DNA of 33,174 bases from Cupriavidus sp. IDO (GCF_000812465.1 NZ_JWMA01000008.1:1-33174); one strand, 5' to 3'; shown: positions 1-9,015, numbered from the stretch's first letter. Notes: generated from the sequence alone by a model not told the origin. Numbers and translations: made by a program.

Positions 1-7
1 CTGCAAC

Positions 8-123
8 CAGTCCTGCTCAAGCCAGCATGTTCGTCTTACCTTGCAAACCGGGGCGCGTTCATATAAGTAGGTCGCCCGGCAGGGCGAAACCGGGCCGTAG
101 ACCTTCGACAGTGGCCAGCCAAG
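8..123. repeat. Left copy of inverted end repeat with hairpin
   Basis: Positions 8-77 are the exact reverse complement of 33105-33174. Looser similarity continues inward through a hairpin (TCGCCC at 72-77, loop GGCA, GGGCGA at 82-87) to about 123. A reading frame crosses the repeat from both window ends and begins with the same peptide in each copy, which comes from the repeat and is not evidence of a gene. The remaining bases up to 249 show nothing I can support. The copy may be a dispersed palindromic repeat or a transcription end. No transposase lies beside it. Confidence 0.9.
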
Positions 124-249
124 ACCCCATCCCCGCAATCCCCCGAAGCCCCTATCCTTTCGCGCCCCAATCCGGGAATAAAACGAATCGCCCGGCGGTA
201 TACGGGCCAGCGAGGTACTGCGTCAGGACGAGCACGTGGCGCACACGCA

Positions 250-771
250 CTACGAATCCGTCAGGAAATCTGGAATCACCTGGGTAAGCCGCAAGACCCC
301 CGCGGGGTCGAAGTAGAAATTCATCGTCGCATACTCCTGCCCGTCCTCCGAAAACCGGTAGCCCCATACCTCGCGATGCATGAGGGGAAAGCGGCTGATC
401 TCGGCAGGCTTCCCGAAGCGGGTCAGAACGTCGCGCGTGGTCCATTCACCGATCCTGGCCTGGCCGAATTCCTCGGCGCTCAGCATCTGCCGGACACTGA
501 CAACCCGCCCGTCGGGCCCGATGTCCGCCGCCCATCTGGTCTCGCCCGGCTCGGGATACATCCAGCGCCGGGAGCCATCCGACAATTGGTAGACTTCGCG
601 CGGCGCGCCGAGCCGGGCCTGAAGCTCTGCCTCGCTCGTGCCGGGCGCAACGGATTGCCACGCCGGGGCCGCGCAGCCGGCTGCGAGGGCAGCTGCAGCC
701 AGCGCCAGCAACCGCCTTGCAATGCGCGGGCGTGCCAGCCGCGCGGGCTTCGTTGAGAGATGGGGAATCAT
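250..771 (-). CDS. Outer-membrane lipoprotein, BamE/SmpA-like fold
   Basis: This 173-residue protein is probably an outer-membrane-anchored lipoprotein. It has a basic N-terminus, a hydrophobic stretch at residues 21-31 and a lipobox LAAGC with the lipidated Cys at 33. The mature part opens with a pattern (GTSEAELQARLGAPREV) seen in BamE/SmpA/OmlA-type domains, where small repeats of this fold bind partner proteins. A second similar half (TTRDVLTRFGKPAEI, about residues 112-126) suggests a duplicated fold. The ATG at 771 is preceded by GGAG with seven bases spacing. It stands alone on the minus strand. Its role is not known: family members help outer-membrane assembly or are uncharacterised, and this protein differs from BamE in length and layout. 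Confidence 0.8.
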   Translation of the reverse strand: MIPHLSTKPARLARPRIARRLLALAAAALAAGCAAPAWQSVAPGTSEAELQARLGAPREVYQLSDGSRRWMYPEPGETRWAADIGPDGRVVSVRQMLSAEEFGQARIGEWTTRDVLTRFGKPAEISRFPLMHREVWGYRFSEDGQEYATMNFYFDPAGVLRLTQVIPDFLTDS

Positions 772-982
772 GATGGGTCTCCGTCAGCAATGATGGGAAG
801 CGCTGCCAGGCGCGCCGCACAGGCGCAACACCGCACCGCGATCCGTGGTGGCAATACCCGCAGCGAAGGGTGACAAGATGGGTGCCAGGTACCGGCTCTG
901 CGCCTGCAAGCGGCACCTTGCCCGGTGCGATCTGCCCGGAGTCCATTGCCCGCTCCCTCGCTTACCTGCCCGCCTTTGCGAA

Positions 983-1123
983 TCAGCCTCCGGAATAGAG
1001 GTCGCATTGCGCTGGCGTGATGCACGAGGAGGTGGATGGGGCCGGATCGAGTTGCGCGCAGCCGCTCGTTGCCAGAGCAAGATACGTAGCGCAGAGCATG
1101 AGTGTGATTCTCGCGAATGGCAT
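983..1123 (-). CDS. Small lipoprotein, 46 residues
   Basis: A short reading frame encodes 46 residues with a lipoprotein signal: basic start (MPFAR), hydrophobic core, then lipobox ATSGC with Cys at 22. The mature part is only 25 residues, rich in Pro, Ser and Thr, with two further Cys (34 and 40) that could form a disulfide. The start codon is preceded by AGGAG at a seven-base spacing, on the same strand as the larger lipoprotein downstream (211 bases away). I recognise no family beyond small secreted lipoproteins. The signal and the ribosome site argue that it is real. The 252 bases between its start and the gene at 1376 show nothing else I can support. Confidence 0.6.
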   Translation of the reverse strand: MPFARITLMLCATYLALATSGCAQLDPAPSTSSCITPAQCDLYSGG

Positions 1124-1375
1124 GATGGTCTCCTGTATGGCCGCGATACACGTGCCGCGGCGCTGCCGCCTTGCTCATTCGGAAGCAGCGCCGGCACCTG
1201 TATAACTGCGACTCGGGAGAAGTTATTCGCGCGAACGTTTGCCACACGGCTTTTCGGGCCGGGAGGCGTTGACACGCCGGAAGAGAGCAGGCGACAGCGG
1301 AATGCCGCCGCCAGACGGAGGGAAGGCGCGAGGCCGCTACACAGCCGGCACCTCAAAGGCCCTTGAGGTCCCGGA

Positions 1376-2347
1376 TCAGTTCGTGACGATGCGGGCTTGC
1401 TGGACGATTTCCCGCCAGTGCGGAACCTCCTGCCGGATCGTGGCTGCCATCGCTTCAGGCGTGCCGGTACTGATCACCCTGCCTACCTGCTCAAAGCTTG
1501 CACGAATGTCGGCGGACTCCATCACTGCGGCCAGCTCCCTGTTCAGCCGGTTGACGATCGGCGCTGGCAGGCCCCGCGGCGCGACCACGCCGACCCACAC
1601 CGCATCGAAGCCCTTCCAGCCCAGTTCGGCCAGGGTGGGCGTATCCGGCAATACGGCGAGGCGCCGCGTGCCGGTAATGGCCAGCGGGCGGAGCTTGCCG
1701 GCGCGAATCTGCGGCAGCATGGGCGCCACCCCCTCGAGCAGGACATCGACCTCCCCGCTCATCACAGCCATCGTCGCGGCAGGGCCCTTGTACGGTATGT
1801 GCTGGATATCGACACGCGCGGCGAATTTCAACTGCTCCATGTAGAGGTGTGTCGGCGTGCCGTTTCCTGGCGAGCTGTAGCGAAGCTGGCCGGGATTGGC
1901 CCTGGCGGCGGCGATCAGCTCTTCCAGCGACCTTATCGGCAGCGAGGGGCGCACGACCAGCACCTGCGGCCCCCTGAACAGGATGCCGATAAACGAGAAG
2001 TCTTGTACGGGATCGTACGGCAGGCTCGCAAACAGGCTTGGGCCGCCACTCATCTGCACGGAATGGACCATGCTCAGGGTGTAGCCATCGGGGGCGCTCT
2101 TCTTCACCGCGTCAAGCGCGGCGATGCCGCCTGCCGAGGGATGGTTCTCGACGATGACGAGCTGCTGCAGCGCCGCCGCAAGCTTGTCCGCGACCTGCCG
2201 CGTGACGACATCCATCACGCTGCCGGGCGCACTGCCATTGACGAAACGGATCGGCCTGGACGGGTACGGCTGCGCCAGCGCACCACAGGCCGCCGCACCG
2301 AACAGGATGGCCGCAAGGTAGCGAGCTAAGGGATAGCGCAAGAACAT
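1376..2347 (-). CDS. Bug-family (TctC) tripartite tricarboxylate transporter solute-binding protein
   Basis: This is a periplasmic substrate-binding protein of the Bug family, which is very expanded in Burkholderiales and usually binds carboxylates or aromatic acids. A signal peptide covers residues 1-25, cleaved after CGALA before QPYPSRPIRF. The YPSRPIR start of the mature part is a family signature. The start at 2347 is preferred because GAGG lies six bases upstream; an ATG at 2359 would add four residues. The mature size (about 300 residues) is normal. No TctA or TctB membrane subunit lies nearby, so this is an orphan Bug, as most are. It is divergent from a LysR gene that probably controls it. 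The ligand cannot be read from sequence. Confidence 0.9.
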   Translation of the reverse strand: MFLRYPLARYLAAILFGAAACGALAQPYPSRPIRFVNGSAPGSVMDVVTRQVADKLAAALQQLVIVENHPSAGGIAALDAVKKSAPDGYTLSMVHSVQMSGGPSLFASLPYDPVQDFSFIGILFRGPQVLVVRPSLPIRSLEELIAAARANPGQLRYSSPGNGTPTHLYMEQLKFAARVDIQHIPYKGPAATMAVMSGEVDVLLEGVAPMLPQIRAGKLRPLAITGTRRLAVLPDTPTLAELGWKGFDAVWVGVVAPRGLPAPIVNRLNRELAAVMESADIRASFEQVGRVISTGTPEAMAATIRQEVPHWREIVQQARIVTN

Positions 2348-2539
2348 GGCGAGCCTCATTGTGCCTGGCAGAGCGTTTTGTATTCGATACGGGCGGCATG
2401 GAAAGACCCGGTATCGCTGACCGCGCCGTGCCCCATGGATCACCTGCCAGGCTCACCCACTTCTGGGCGCGTCCCAGCCGCCTGCTCCGGCCACCGGCGA
2501 TGCGGCAGCCTGAGCGGTGTCTTCAATCTAGGTGCTGAC

Positions 2540-2565
2540 CGTGGTGACGTCGACAACCCACCACG
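2540..2565. promoter_or_regulatory. Inverted repeat in the Bug/LysR divergent promoter
   Basis: CGTGGTG (2540-2546) and CACCACG (2559-2565) form a perfect 7-bp dyad with 12 bases between, inside the 285-base gap separating the Bug gene from the divergent LysR gene. Its place fits a LysR operator, but the T-N11-A form is not clear. The binding role is inferred. Confidence 0.4.
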
Positions 2566-2632
2566 CATTCCACCTGTGCGAGAATTTCACGAATCATTGG
2601 AGTCCTCGTGCCCGGGCGGGCTGGAGCTCAGC

Positions 2633-3631
2633 ATGGACCGGATTCGCCGCTTCGAAATGTTCGTACGGGCCGCTGACACCGGCAGCTTCGTGGCGGCGGC
2701 GCGCTCGCTCGAACTCACGCCATCTGCCGTGAGCCGCGGGATTGGCGAGCTGGAAAAGCTACTGGGCGCTGCGCTCTTTCATCGCAATACGCGCAACCTC
2801 CAGCTTACCGAGGACGGCCAACGGCTCTACCATCAGGTGATTGACCTGCTGGAACGGCTGTCCGTGCTGGAAAGCAGCGTGACGCCGCGCAAGGGCAGTA
2901 TCGACGGAACCGTTCGGGTAGGTCTGTCGGCAGCGCTGAACCGGCATGTGGTGATGCCAGGGCTGGGGCCTTTCCTTGGGAGCCATCCCGCACTGCGCCT
3001 TGAATTCCGCATGACCCAGGACGCCCGTGCACTGCGCGCGGAGAACATCGACATCCTGCTGCACGTGGGCGAGCCGCCGCCGTCGAGCCTGGTCGCCGTA
3101 CGTCTCGGGCAGGGCCGCCCCCATGTCTACGGCTCGCCAGGCTACCTGCGGCATGCGGGCGAGCCGCTCGACCCGGACGATCTGGCCGCTCATCGCTGCC
3201 TGGTGTACCGGCCGCCCTGGCTGCATCAGCCAATCCAGACCTGGACGTTCGAGCGGGACGGCATGCGCAAGTCCATCCAGGTAACACCCGCGCTGGTGAG
3301 CGACGACCGCGAGGGCCTGCTGACCGGCGCCATCGCCGGTGCCGGCCTGATCTACCTGGCCGCCTTCGATCCCGCGCTGATCGTCTCGGGACAACTGCGC
3401 CGGGTCTTGCCGGACTGGTCGTGCGCGAACAGCTTCAACATCTATGCCATGTACCGCCGTGGCTCCAGCCGGGTGCCCCGGGTGGCCGCGTTCCTGCAGT
3501 TCCTGCGCGAGGCATTCATGGACTTCGACCCGCAAGAGATCACGATCGCCCATGCGTCGCTGGCAAACGGCGCGCTGGCGCTGCCGGCCGGGCTTCCGCC
3601 AAATCCCGGCGCCAGAGGCGTTGCCACCTGA
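2633..3631 (+). CDS. LysR-family transcriptional regulator
   Basis: A 332-residue LysR-type regulator. The winged helix-turn-helix lies at residues 1-60, with the typical layout RRFEMFVRAADTGSF followed by LTPSAVSRGIGELEKLLG. A periplasmic-binding-like effector domain follows from about 90 to 295. The ATG at 2633 is chosen because the domain begins there and GGAG sits six bases upstream; the frame stays open upstream without family resemblance. The C-terminal tail after about residue 300 is longer than usual and Ala/Pro rich. It is divergent from the Bug gene and probably regulates it. The effector is unknown. Confidence 0.9.
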   Translation: MDRIRRFEMFVRAADTGSFVAAARSLELTPSAVSRGIGELEKLLGAALFHRNTRNLQLTEDGQRLYHQVIDLLERLSVLESSVTPRKGSIDGTVRVGLSAALNRHVVMPGLGPFLGSHPALRLEFRMTQDARALRAENIDILLHVGEPPPSSLVAVRLGQGRPHVYGSPGYLRHAGEPLDPDDLAAHRCLVYRPPWLHQPIQTWTFERDGMRKSIQVTPALVSDDREGLLTGAIAGAGLIYLAAFDPALIVSGQLRRVLPDWSCANSFNIYAMYRRGSSRVPRVAAFLQFLREAFMDFDPQEITIAHASLANGALALPAGLPPNPGARGVAT

Positions 3632-3790
3632 TCGCCTCGCCTACAATTGTTTCAGGCTGCACGAATTGACGATAACCGTCGCTTTGCTGCGGTGCGGCTA
3701 TCGCAGTGGTGCAGGCCACCCATTCAGCCGCGCCAGCGAAAGATCCGCGGCGGCGGTCGCGGATGACGGTGCGGCAAAGGAGCATGATCG

Positions 3791-6520
3791 ATGCGCTCGC
3801 CAGCAGGGGACAGTACGCGCCTGAGACGCCTTGCGACGTGGGTGGTGGCCGTCATCGTCGCGCTGATCGTCATCGGCCGCGTCACCGGCCTCCTTGTCGA
3901 CTGGCTGTGGTTTGCCTCGGTCGGATATCCCGGCGTCTTCCGCACGATTTTCCTCACCCAGGCCCTGCTCTTCCTTTCCGTCCTTGCCGCTTCGGCGGGC
4001 GCGCTCTGGCTGTCGGGATGGCTGGCGCACCGGTACGCAAGGCAGCCTGAAAGCTGGCAACCGGAAGTCGTTGGCGAACTGGCCGGCGAACTCGCGACGC
4101 GCATCCCCTGGCGCGCCGCCATTGCCGGTGTTGCCATCCTGGTCGGGCTGTTCATGGCGGCCGCCGAGCTGCCGAGCTGGGACATCGCGCTTCGCTTCGT
4201 CAACCAGGTGCCCTACGGCAAGGCCGACCCGGTCTTCGGCAAGGACATCGGCTTCTATCTCTTCTCGCTGCCGGCCTGGCTGGCGCTCAGGAACTGGCTG
4301 CTCCTGCTGGTGTGCGGCTGCGCCGTGGTTGCCGGCGTGGTCTACGGGCTGCGCGGCGATATCGCGATCATCCAGGCGCCGCGCGGCCTCACGCGGGCGG
4401 CTGCCACCCATGGTTCAGCGTTGCTCGGCCTGTTCTTCGCGCTGCAGGGGTGGTCCTACTGGCTCGACCGCTTCCTGCTGCTCTATGGCGACAACGACGT
4501 CGTGGTCGGCGCCGGCTATACCGATGTGCATGTCGGGCTGCCGGTCCTGTGGCTGCTGTCCGGCCTGAGCGCTGCCGCCGCACTCGCTTCGTGGGCCAAT
4601 ATCCGGTGGCGCGGCTATCTGATCCCCGCGGGCTCCGCACTGATGGTGCTCGGTGGCTCGGCACTGATCGGCACGATCTACCCCGCGCTGTTCCAGCGAT
4701 TCTATGTCAAGCCGAATGAACTGCAGCTGGAAACGCCCTACCTCGAACAAAATATTGCGCTGACGCGCGAAGCCTATGGCCTGGCCCGGATCGAGGTAAA
4801 GCCGTTTCCGGTCGTTCAGGACCTGAATCTCGCCACGCTCCAGGCCAATCGCCCGACCATCGACAACATCCGCCTGTGGGACCTGCAGCCGCTGCGCGAT
4901 ACCTACGCGCAGTTGCAGGAGATCCGGACCTACTACAAATTCCTCGCCACGGACATCGACCGCTACCAGCTCGACGCCGGCTACCAGCAGGTCATGCTGT
5001 CGGCGCGCGAGCTCGAGCCGTCGCTGATTCCCTCCAATGCACAGACTTGGGTGAACCTGCATCTGCTGTTCACCCATGGCAATGGCGTGGTGATGTCGCC
5101 GGTGACCGAGAAATCCGCCGAAGGCCTCCCTTCCCTCTATCTGCGTGACATTCCTCCTGTGTCGAAAGGCGGCCCGCTCATTCGCGAGCCGCGTCTCTAT
5201 TTTGGTGAAGGCGACAAAGGCGACTATGTCATCGTCAACGGCAGCGTGCCGGAATTCGACTACCCGAAGGGCAAGGACAACGTTTATACGAGCTACCGGG
5301 GAAAGGACGGCATTGCCGTCGGCAGCATGGCGCGACGGACGCTCTTCGCCTGGCAGCTCGACGATGCCAACATCCTGCTTTCCGGCTACATCACGCAGGA
5401 AAGCCGCATCCTGCTACATCGCAACATCCAGGACCGCGTGCGCACGATTGCCCCGTTTCTCCGGCTCGACCGCGACCCCTACATCGTCGCGAGCGGCGGG
5501 CGTCTTTTCTGGATCCAGGACGCCTACACCACCAGCCGCTGGTTTCCCTACTCCCAGCCCGGCAGCGGCGGCACCAACTACATCCGCAACGCCGTCAAGG
5601 TGGTGGTCGATGCCTACGACGGCACGGTCGGCTTCTACATCAGCGATCCCGCCGACCCGATCCTGCGGACTTACCAGCGCATCTTTCCGGGCATGTTCAA
5701 GCCGCTGGGTGCAATGCCGCAAGACCTGCAACGGCATATCCGCTACCCCGAGGACCTGTTCCTGGTCCAGGCGCAGATCTACCGCGCGTACCACATGGAA
5801 ACGGCAGAAGTATTCTACAACCGCGAGGACCTCTGGGAGTTCCCGCGCCAGGTCACCGGCATGGACGCGGGGAACCCGCCAGGCGCACGGATGATGCCCT
5901 ACTACATGATCGTGCGGCTGCCGGGAGAACCGCGTGCCGAGTTCATCCTGATGCTGCCGATGGTGCCCAGCCAGCGCGAGAACATGATTGCTTGGCTGGC
6001 GGCGCGTTCCGATCCTCCCGACTACGGCAAGCTGGTCGTCTACGCGTTCCCGAAGGACACGCTGGTCTACGGGCCGTTCCAGATCGAGGCGCGCATCCAG
6101 CAGAATACGGAGATCTCGCAGCAGATTTCGCTGTGGAACCAGATGGGTTCGCGCGTGATCCGCGGCCATCTGCAGGTGGTGCCCATCGAGAACTCCATTC
6201 TCTACATCTCCCCGCTCTACCTGCGCGCGGAGTCAGGCCAGTTGCCCGAGCTCAAGCGGGTGATCGCGGCCTATGGCGACCGCGTGGTCATGGAGGACAG
6301 CCTCGGCGCGGCCCTGGCGGCGCTCTTCAAGGAATCCGCACCGGCAGCAATGCCGCCCCGCGCTACGGCAGACGCCCGCGCTCGCGATGCGCTTGCCCAC
6401 TACGACCGTGCCATCGAGCGGCTGAAGGCGGGGGACTGGAGCGGCTTCGGCGCGGAACTGGATGCGCTGCGGCCGCTGCTGGAAACGCTTGGTGGCAGGC
6501 AGACCGGCGAGAAGAAGTGA
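3791..6520 (+). CDS. UPF0182 (COG1615) family integral membrane protein
   Basis: A 909-residue protein of the UPF0182 family, which has no settled function. Seven hydrophobic segments lie in the N-terminal third (about residues 13-35, 52-75, 108-130, 160-190, 205-228, 250-270 and 277-300). A very large, mostly soluble domain follows, predicted outside the membrane, rich in Tyr and Pro (for example NNVYTSYRGKDG-like segments and PYYMIVRLPGE). An Ala/Arg-rich C-terminal helix region (about 855-905) ends the protein. Length matches family members. AAGGAG lies about nine bases before the ATG. It is transcribed alone; the 159-base gap after the LysR gene holds no obvious signal. Confidence 0.88.
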   Translation: MRSPAGDSTRLRRLATWVVAVIVALIVIGRVTGLLVDWLWFASVGYPGVFRTIFLTQALLFLSVLAASAGALWLSGWLAHRYARQPESWQPEVVGELAGELATRIPWRAAIAGVAILVGLFMAAAELPSWDIALRFVNQVPYGKADPVFGKDIGFYLFSLPAWLALRNWLLLLVCGCAVVAGVVYGLRGDIAIIQAPRGLTRAAATHGSALLGLFFALQGWSYWLDRFLLLYGDNDVVVGAGYTDVHVGLPVLWLLSGLSAAAALASWANIRWRGYLIPAGSALMVLGGSALIGTIYPALFQRFYVKPNELQLETPYLEQNIALTREAYGLARIEVKPFPVVQDLNLATLQANRPTIDNIRLWDLQPLRDTYAQLQEIRTYYKFLATDIDRYQLDAGYQQVMLSARELEPSLIPSNAQTWVNLHLLFTHGNGVVMSPVTEKSAEGLPSLYLRDIPPVSKGGPLIREPRLYFGEGDKGDYVIVNGSVPEFDYPKGKDNVYTSYRGKDGIAVGSMARRTLFAWQLDDANILLSGYITQESRILLHRNIQDRVRTIAPFLRLDRDPYIVASGGRLFWIQDAYTTSRWFPYSQPGSGGTNYIRNAVKVVVDAYDGTVGFYISDPADPILRTYQRIFPGMFKPLGAMPQDLQRHIRYPEDLFLVQAQIYRAYHMETAEVFYNREDLWEFPRQVTGMDAGNPPGARMMPYYMIVRLPGEPRAEFILMLPMVPSQRENMIAWLAARSDPPDYGKLVVYAFPKDTLVYGPFQIEARIQQNTEISQQISLWNQMGSRVIRGHLQVVPIENSILYISPLYLRAESGQLPELKRVIAAYGDRVVMEDSLGAALAALFKESAPAAMPPRATADARARDALAHYDRAIERLKAGDWSGFGAELDALRPLLETLGGRQTGEKK

Positions 6521-6555
6521 CCGGCAACGCAACCCGCCGGTAAGACATGCCGTCT

Positions 6556-6587
6556 GCAGGCGCCCCGGTCAGGAGGCGCCCGCCTGC
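6556..6587. terminator. Hairpin between convergent genes (UPF0182 and porin)
   Basis: GCAGGCG (6556-6562) pairs with CGCCTGC (6581-6587), leaving an 18-base loop that can itself pair partly. It lies between two convergent stop codons, three bases from the porin stop. There is no T tract, so intrinsic termination is uncertain. Confidence 0.4.
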
Positions 6588-6589
6588 CC

Positions 6590-7642
6590 TCAGAATTTGT
6601 GACGCAGGCCGAGGCCGAACGTGTTGCCCGGATTCAGCTCGGTGACCTTGTCATAGCGCCAGGCGGCATAGACATCGGTGCGCTTGGAGAACGGGTAGTC
6701 GTAGGCCAGCGTGGTGGTATCGCGGCGGGCGGAGCCCAGCGCTTCATTGCCTGCCTGCCAGGTGCGCACCCAGGTAGCCAGCACCGAGCCCGGACCCACC
6801 GGCACGCTTGCGCCCACCTGCATGGTGCGGTCGCGCTGGCGGCTCAGCGTGCTGAAGTTGTTGTCCGACTGGGCCAGCTGGCCGAACAGCTTGACCACCT
6901 TGAAGTCGTACGACGCACCGGCCAGGTAGGCCATCTGGTAGCTGGCGCCCGTGGCGGCGAATTCCGGTGCATTCACGCCCACGCGCTGCACGGCCAGCGT
7001 AGCGCCGAAGTTGCCGTTGAAGTAGGTAGCGTTGGCGCCGTAGTTCTGCTTGCCCTGGTGCCCGGCCGATTCGCCGGTCGAATAGATGGCATTGAAGCGC
7101 AGGCCGCCGAAGCCAGGGCTCTGGTACAGCACCGAGTTGTCCCAGGCGGTGTCGCCAGCCACCGAGTTGCCCACCGGTGAGCCGGGCGCCGTGGTGTAGG
7201 TGTGCAGGAACATCGGCGAGAACACCGCGGAATCCGCCAGCGGGTTGAACAGCAGCATCGACACGAACCACGGCGTGGTGTTGCGGCCGAGCTTGATGGC
7301 GCCGAAGCCGCCGTTCAGGCCGACAAAGGCGTTGCGGCCGAACATGACGTCGCCGTCGAAGCGGCCGACCTTGCCGTTGTCCGTGCGGAAAAAGCTTTCC
7401 AGCGCGAACTCGGCGTTCAGGCCGTTGCCCAGCGCTTCCTGCCCGCCGATGCCCCAGTAGGACGTGGTCAGGCCCGAGCTTTCCACGGCGGCTGCGCTGT
7501 GTGCGTCGCCGCTGGCGCGCGTGGAGCCGACGAAGGCGTCGACCGTGCCGTAGAGCTGCACATTGCTCTGGGCATGGGCCGCGCCGGCGGCCACGCTGCC
7601 GGCGGCCGCCACAGCGGCCAGGATCCTGCGTTGATGCTTCAT
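6590..7642 (-). CDS. Gram-negative porin, Omp32/OmpC-like trimeric type
   Basis: A 350-residue outer-membrane general porin of the beta-proteobacterial type. The signal peptide ends with AHA at residue 24, and the mature part opens with QSNVQLYGTVDAF. Features of the family are the SGLTTSYWGIGGQEALGNG segment, the long loop 3 region after LGRNTTPW, alternating amphipathic strands and a C-terminal Phe (LGLRHKF), the signal for barrel assembly. GAGG lies five bases before the ATG. It is the last gene of a four-gene operon, 40 bases after the cyclase-family gene. This suggests it admits the substrate of that pathway. Confidence 0.93.
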   Translation of the reverse strand: MKHQRRILAAVAAAGSVAAGAAHAQSNVQLYGTVDAFVGSTRASGDAHSAAAVESSGLTTSYWGIGGQEALGNGLNAEFALESFFRTDNGKVGRFDGDVMFGRNAFVGLNGGFGAIKLGRNTTPWFVSMLLFNPLADSAVFSPMFLHTYTTAPGSPVGNSVAGDTAWDNSVLYQSPGFGGLRFNAIYSTGESAGHQGKQNYGANATYFNGNFGATLAVQRVGVNAPEFAATGASYQMAYLAGASYDFKVVKLFGQLAQSDNNFSTLSRQRDRTMQVGASVPVGPGSVLATWVRTWQAGNEALGSARRDTTTLAYDYPFSKRTDVYAAWRYDKVTELNPGNTFGLGLRHKF

Positions 7643-7682
7643 TGTTTCCTCTTTCTCTCTCTTGTGGACGTGTTCGTCTCTA

Positions 7683-8462
7683 TTAGTTGGCCACCATCGC
7701 CAGCACGCGCAGCGGGCTACCTGAGCCGTTCTGGATCTTCAGCGGCGCCGCCACGATCACCGCACCGGTCGGCGGCAGCTGGTCCAGGTTCTTCAGGCAT
7801 TGCAGCCCGTACTTGTTCGCACCATGCATCAGCGTGTGGCACGGGTACGGCACCGGCCACGCGTACGACTGGCCCGCATCGGTGTTGATCGTCTCCACGC
7901 CGAAGCCGTGCACGTTGCGCTCGTGGATCAACCACTCCACCGCCGCCTGCGTGGGGCCGGGCGTGTGGGCGCCGTCTTCGCGCAGGCCCAGGAATTCGGC
8001 GGGATCGGTCTTCTGGCTCCAGTCCGTGCGCAGCAGCACCCAGGCGCCTGCCGGGATGCGGCCGTGCTCGGCTTCCCACTGCTGCAGGCGTTCCACCGTC
8101 AGTACCCAGTCGGGGTTCTGAGCGACTTCCGCACTCGCATCGACCACCACTGCCGGCGCGATAAAGTTCTTCGCGTCAATGGTGTCTACCGAGTTGTGCG
8201 CGTGGTCCTTGCCCGAGATCCAGTGCACCGGCGCGTCGAAGTGGGTGCCGGTGTGCTCGCCGCACGAGAAGTTGTTCCAGTACCAGCCCGGGCCCTTCTC
8301 GTCGTACTGGCTGATGCGTTCCATCTTGAACGCCCACACCTTGCCGAACTCGGGGGGCAGCACCAGCGCCGGGAAGTCCGGCGACAGGGTCTGGGTCAGG
8401 TCGATGACCCTTACGCTGCCGCTGGCCAGCTCCGCCGCCAGTTGCATCAGGGTGTTGCTCAT
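7683..8462 (-). CDS. Cyclase-family metal-dependent hydrolase (kynurenine formamidase / isatin hydrolase-like)
   Basis: A 259-residue protein of the cyclase family (PF04199), whose members hydrolyse amides or lactams such as N-formylkynurenine and isatin with a bound divalent metal. The signature HTGTHFDAPVHW spans residues 70-81 and supplies the metal ligands (His74, Asp76 and His80 are the likely set). A second conserved part, GFGVETINTDAGQ, follows near 190. The ATG at 8462 has AAGGAG five bases upstream, and the longer upstream frame shows no homology. It lies 25 bases after the flavin reductase gene. A role in opening a ring or amide made by the adjacent monooxygenase is inferred; the substrate is not known. 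Confidence 0.88.
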   Translation of the reverse strand: MSNTLMQLAAELASGSVRVIDLTQTLSPDFPALVLPPEFGKVWAFKMERISQYDEKGPGWYWNNFSCGEHTGTHFDAPVHWISGKDHAHNSVDTIDAKNFIAPAVVVDASAEVAQNPDWVLTVERLQQWEAEHGRIPAGAWVLLRTDWSQKTDPAEFLGLREDGAHTPGPTQAAVEWLIHERNVHGFGVETINTDAGQSYAWPVPYPCHTLMHGANKYGLQCLKNLDQLPPTGAVIVAAPLKIQNGSGSPLRVLAMVAN

Positions 8463-8487
8463 GGGGACTCCTTGTCCTTCTGTTCTT

Positions 8488-9015
8488 TCAGTTCGATGCG
8501 ACCTGCAGCTGCGTGTACTTGCCCTGCCAGTACAACAACGGCGCCGGCCCTTCCTCGGCCACATGGATCGCCCGCACCCGACCGATGATCAGGATGTGCC
8601 CGTGGCGCTCCAGCAACTCCTCCGCCTCGCAGTCCATCGCCACCACCGCATCGGCCAGCACCGGCGCGCCGTCTCCGGTCAGCTGCGTCCACGCATCGCT
8701 GCCGTAGCGTGCCGCGCCCGCTTCGCCACCAAAGCCCGTGAAGCGCTGCGCCACCGCCTGCTGCTCCACGCGCAGCAGGTTCACGCCAAAGCGCCGCGTA
8801 CGCTGCAGCAGCCCCGCCGACGAGCTGGTCGCCTTCATCGACGCCACCACCATCGGCGGCTCGGCCGAGAACGACGACACCGAAGTCGCGGTGAAGCCGC
8901 TGCGCTCTTCGCCGTCGGCCACCGTCACCACGCTCACCGCCCCGGCAAAGCCACGCATCGCCTGCCGGAACTGCTGCGGGATGGCCGCCAGCGGATCGTG
9001 CTTACTGGCTGCCAT
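8488..9015 (-). CDS. Flavin reductase family protein (partner of a two-component monooxygenase)
   Basis: A 175-residue flavin reductase of the HpaC/RutF type, which uses NAD(P)H to make free reduced FMN or FAD for a partner oxygenase. The domain fills the protein: FRQAMRGFAGAVSVVTV near residues 16-32, the flavin-binding GFTATSVSSFSAEPPMV near 40-56, and the conserved GHILIIGRV near 139-147. The ATG has GGAG six bases upstream and overlaps the end of the monooxygenase gene by 14 bases, so translation is probably coupled. The arrangement of an LLM-type monooxygenase directly followed by its reductase is common for two-component systems. Confidence 0.92.
   Translation of the reverse strand: MAASKHDPLAAIPQQFRQAMRGFAGAVSVVTVADGEERSGFTATSVSSFSAEPPMVVASMKATSSSAGLLQRTRRFGVNLLRVEQQAVAQRFTGFGGEAGAARYGSDAWTQLTGDGAPVLADAVVAMDCEAEELLERHGHILIIGRVRAIHVAEEGPAPLLYWQGKYTQLQVASN

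Noticed and set aside
27..287. Open frame starting inside the left end repeat
   Set aside because: The same N-terminal peptide is encoded by the right repeat copy and runs into unrelated sequence; it comes from the repeat, with no ribosome site or family.
3698..4411. Minus-strand frame opposite the start of the UPF0182 gene
   Set aside because: Polar antisense composition and no homology; the plus-strand family match is strong.
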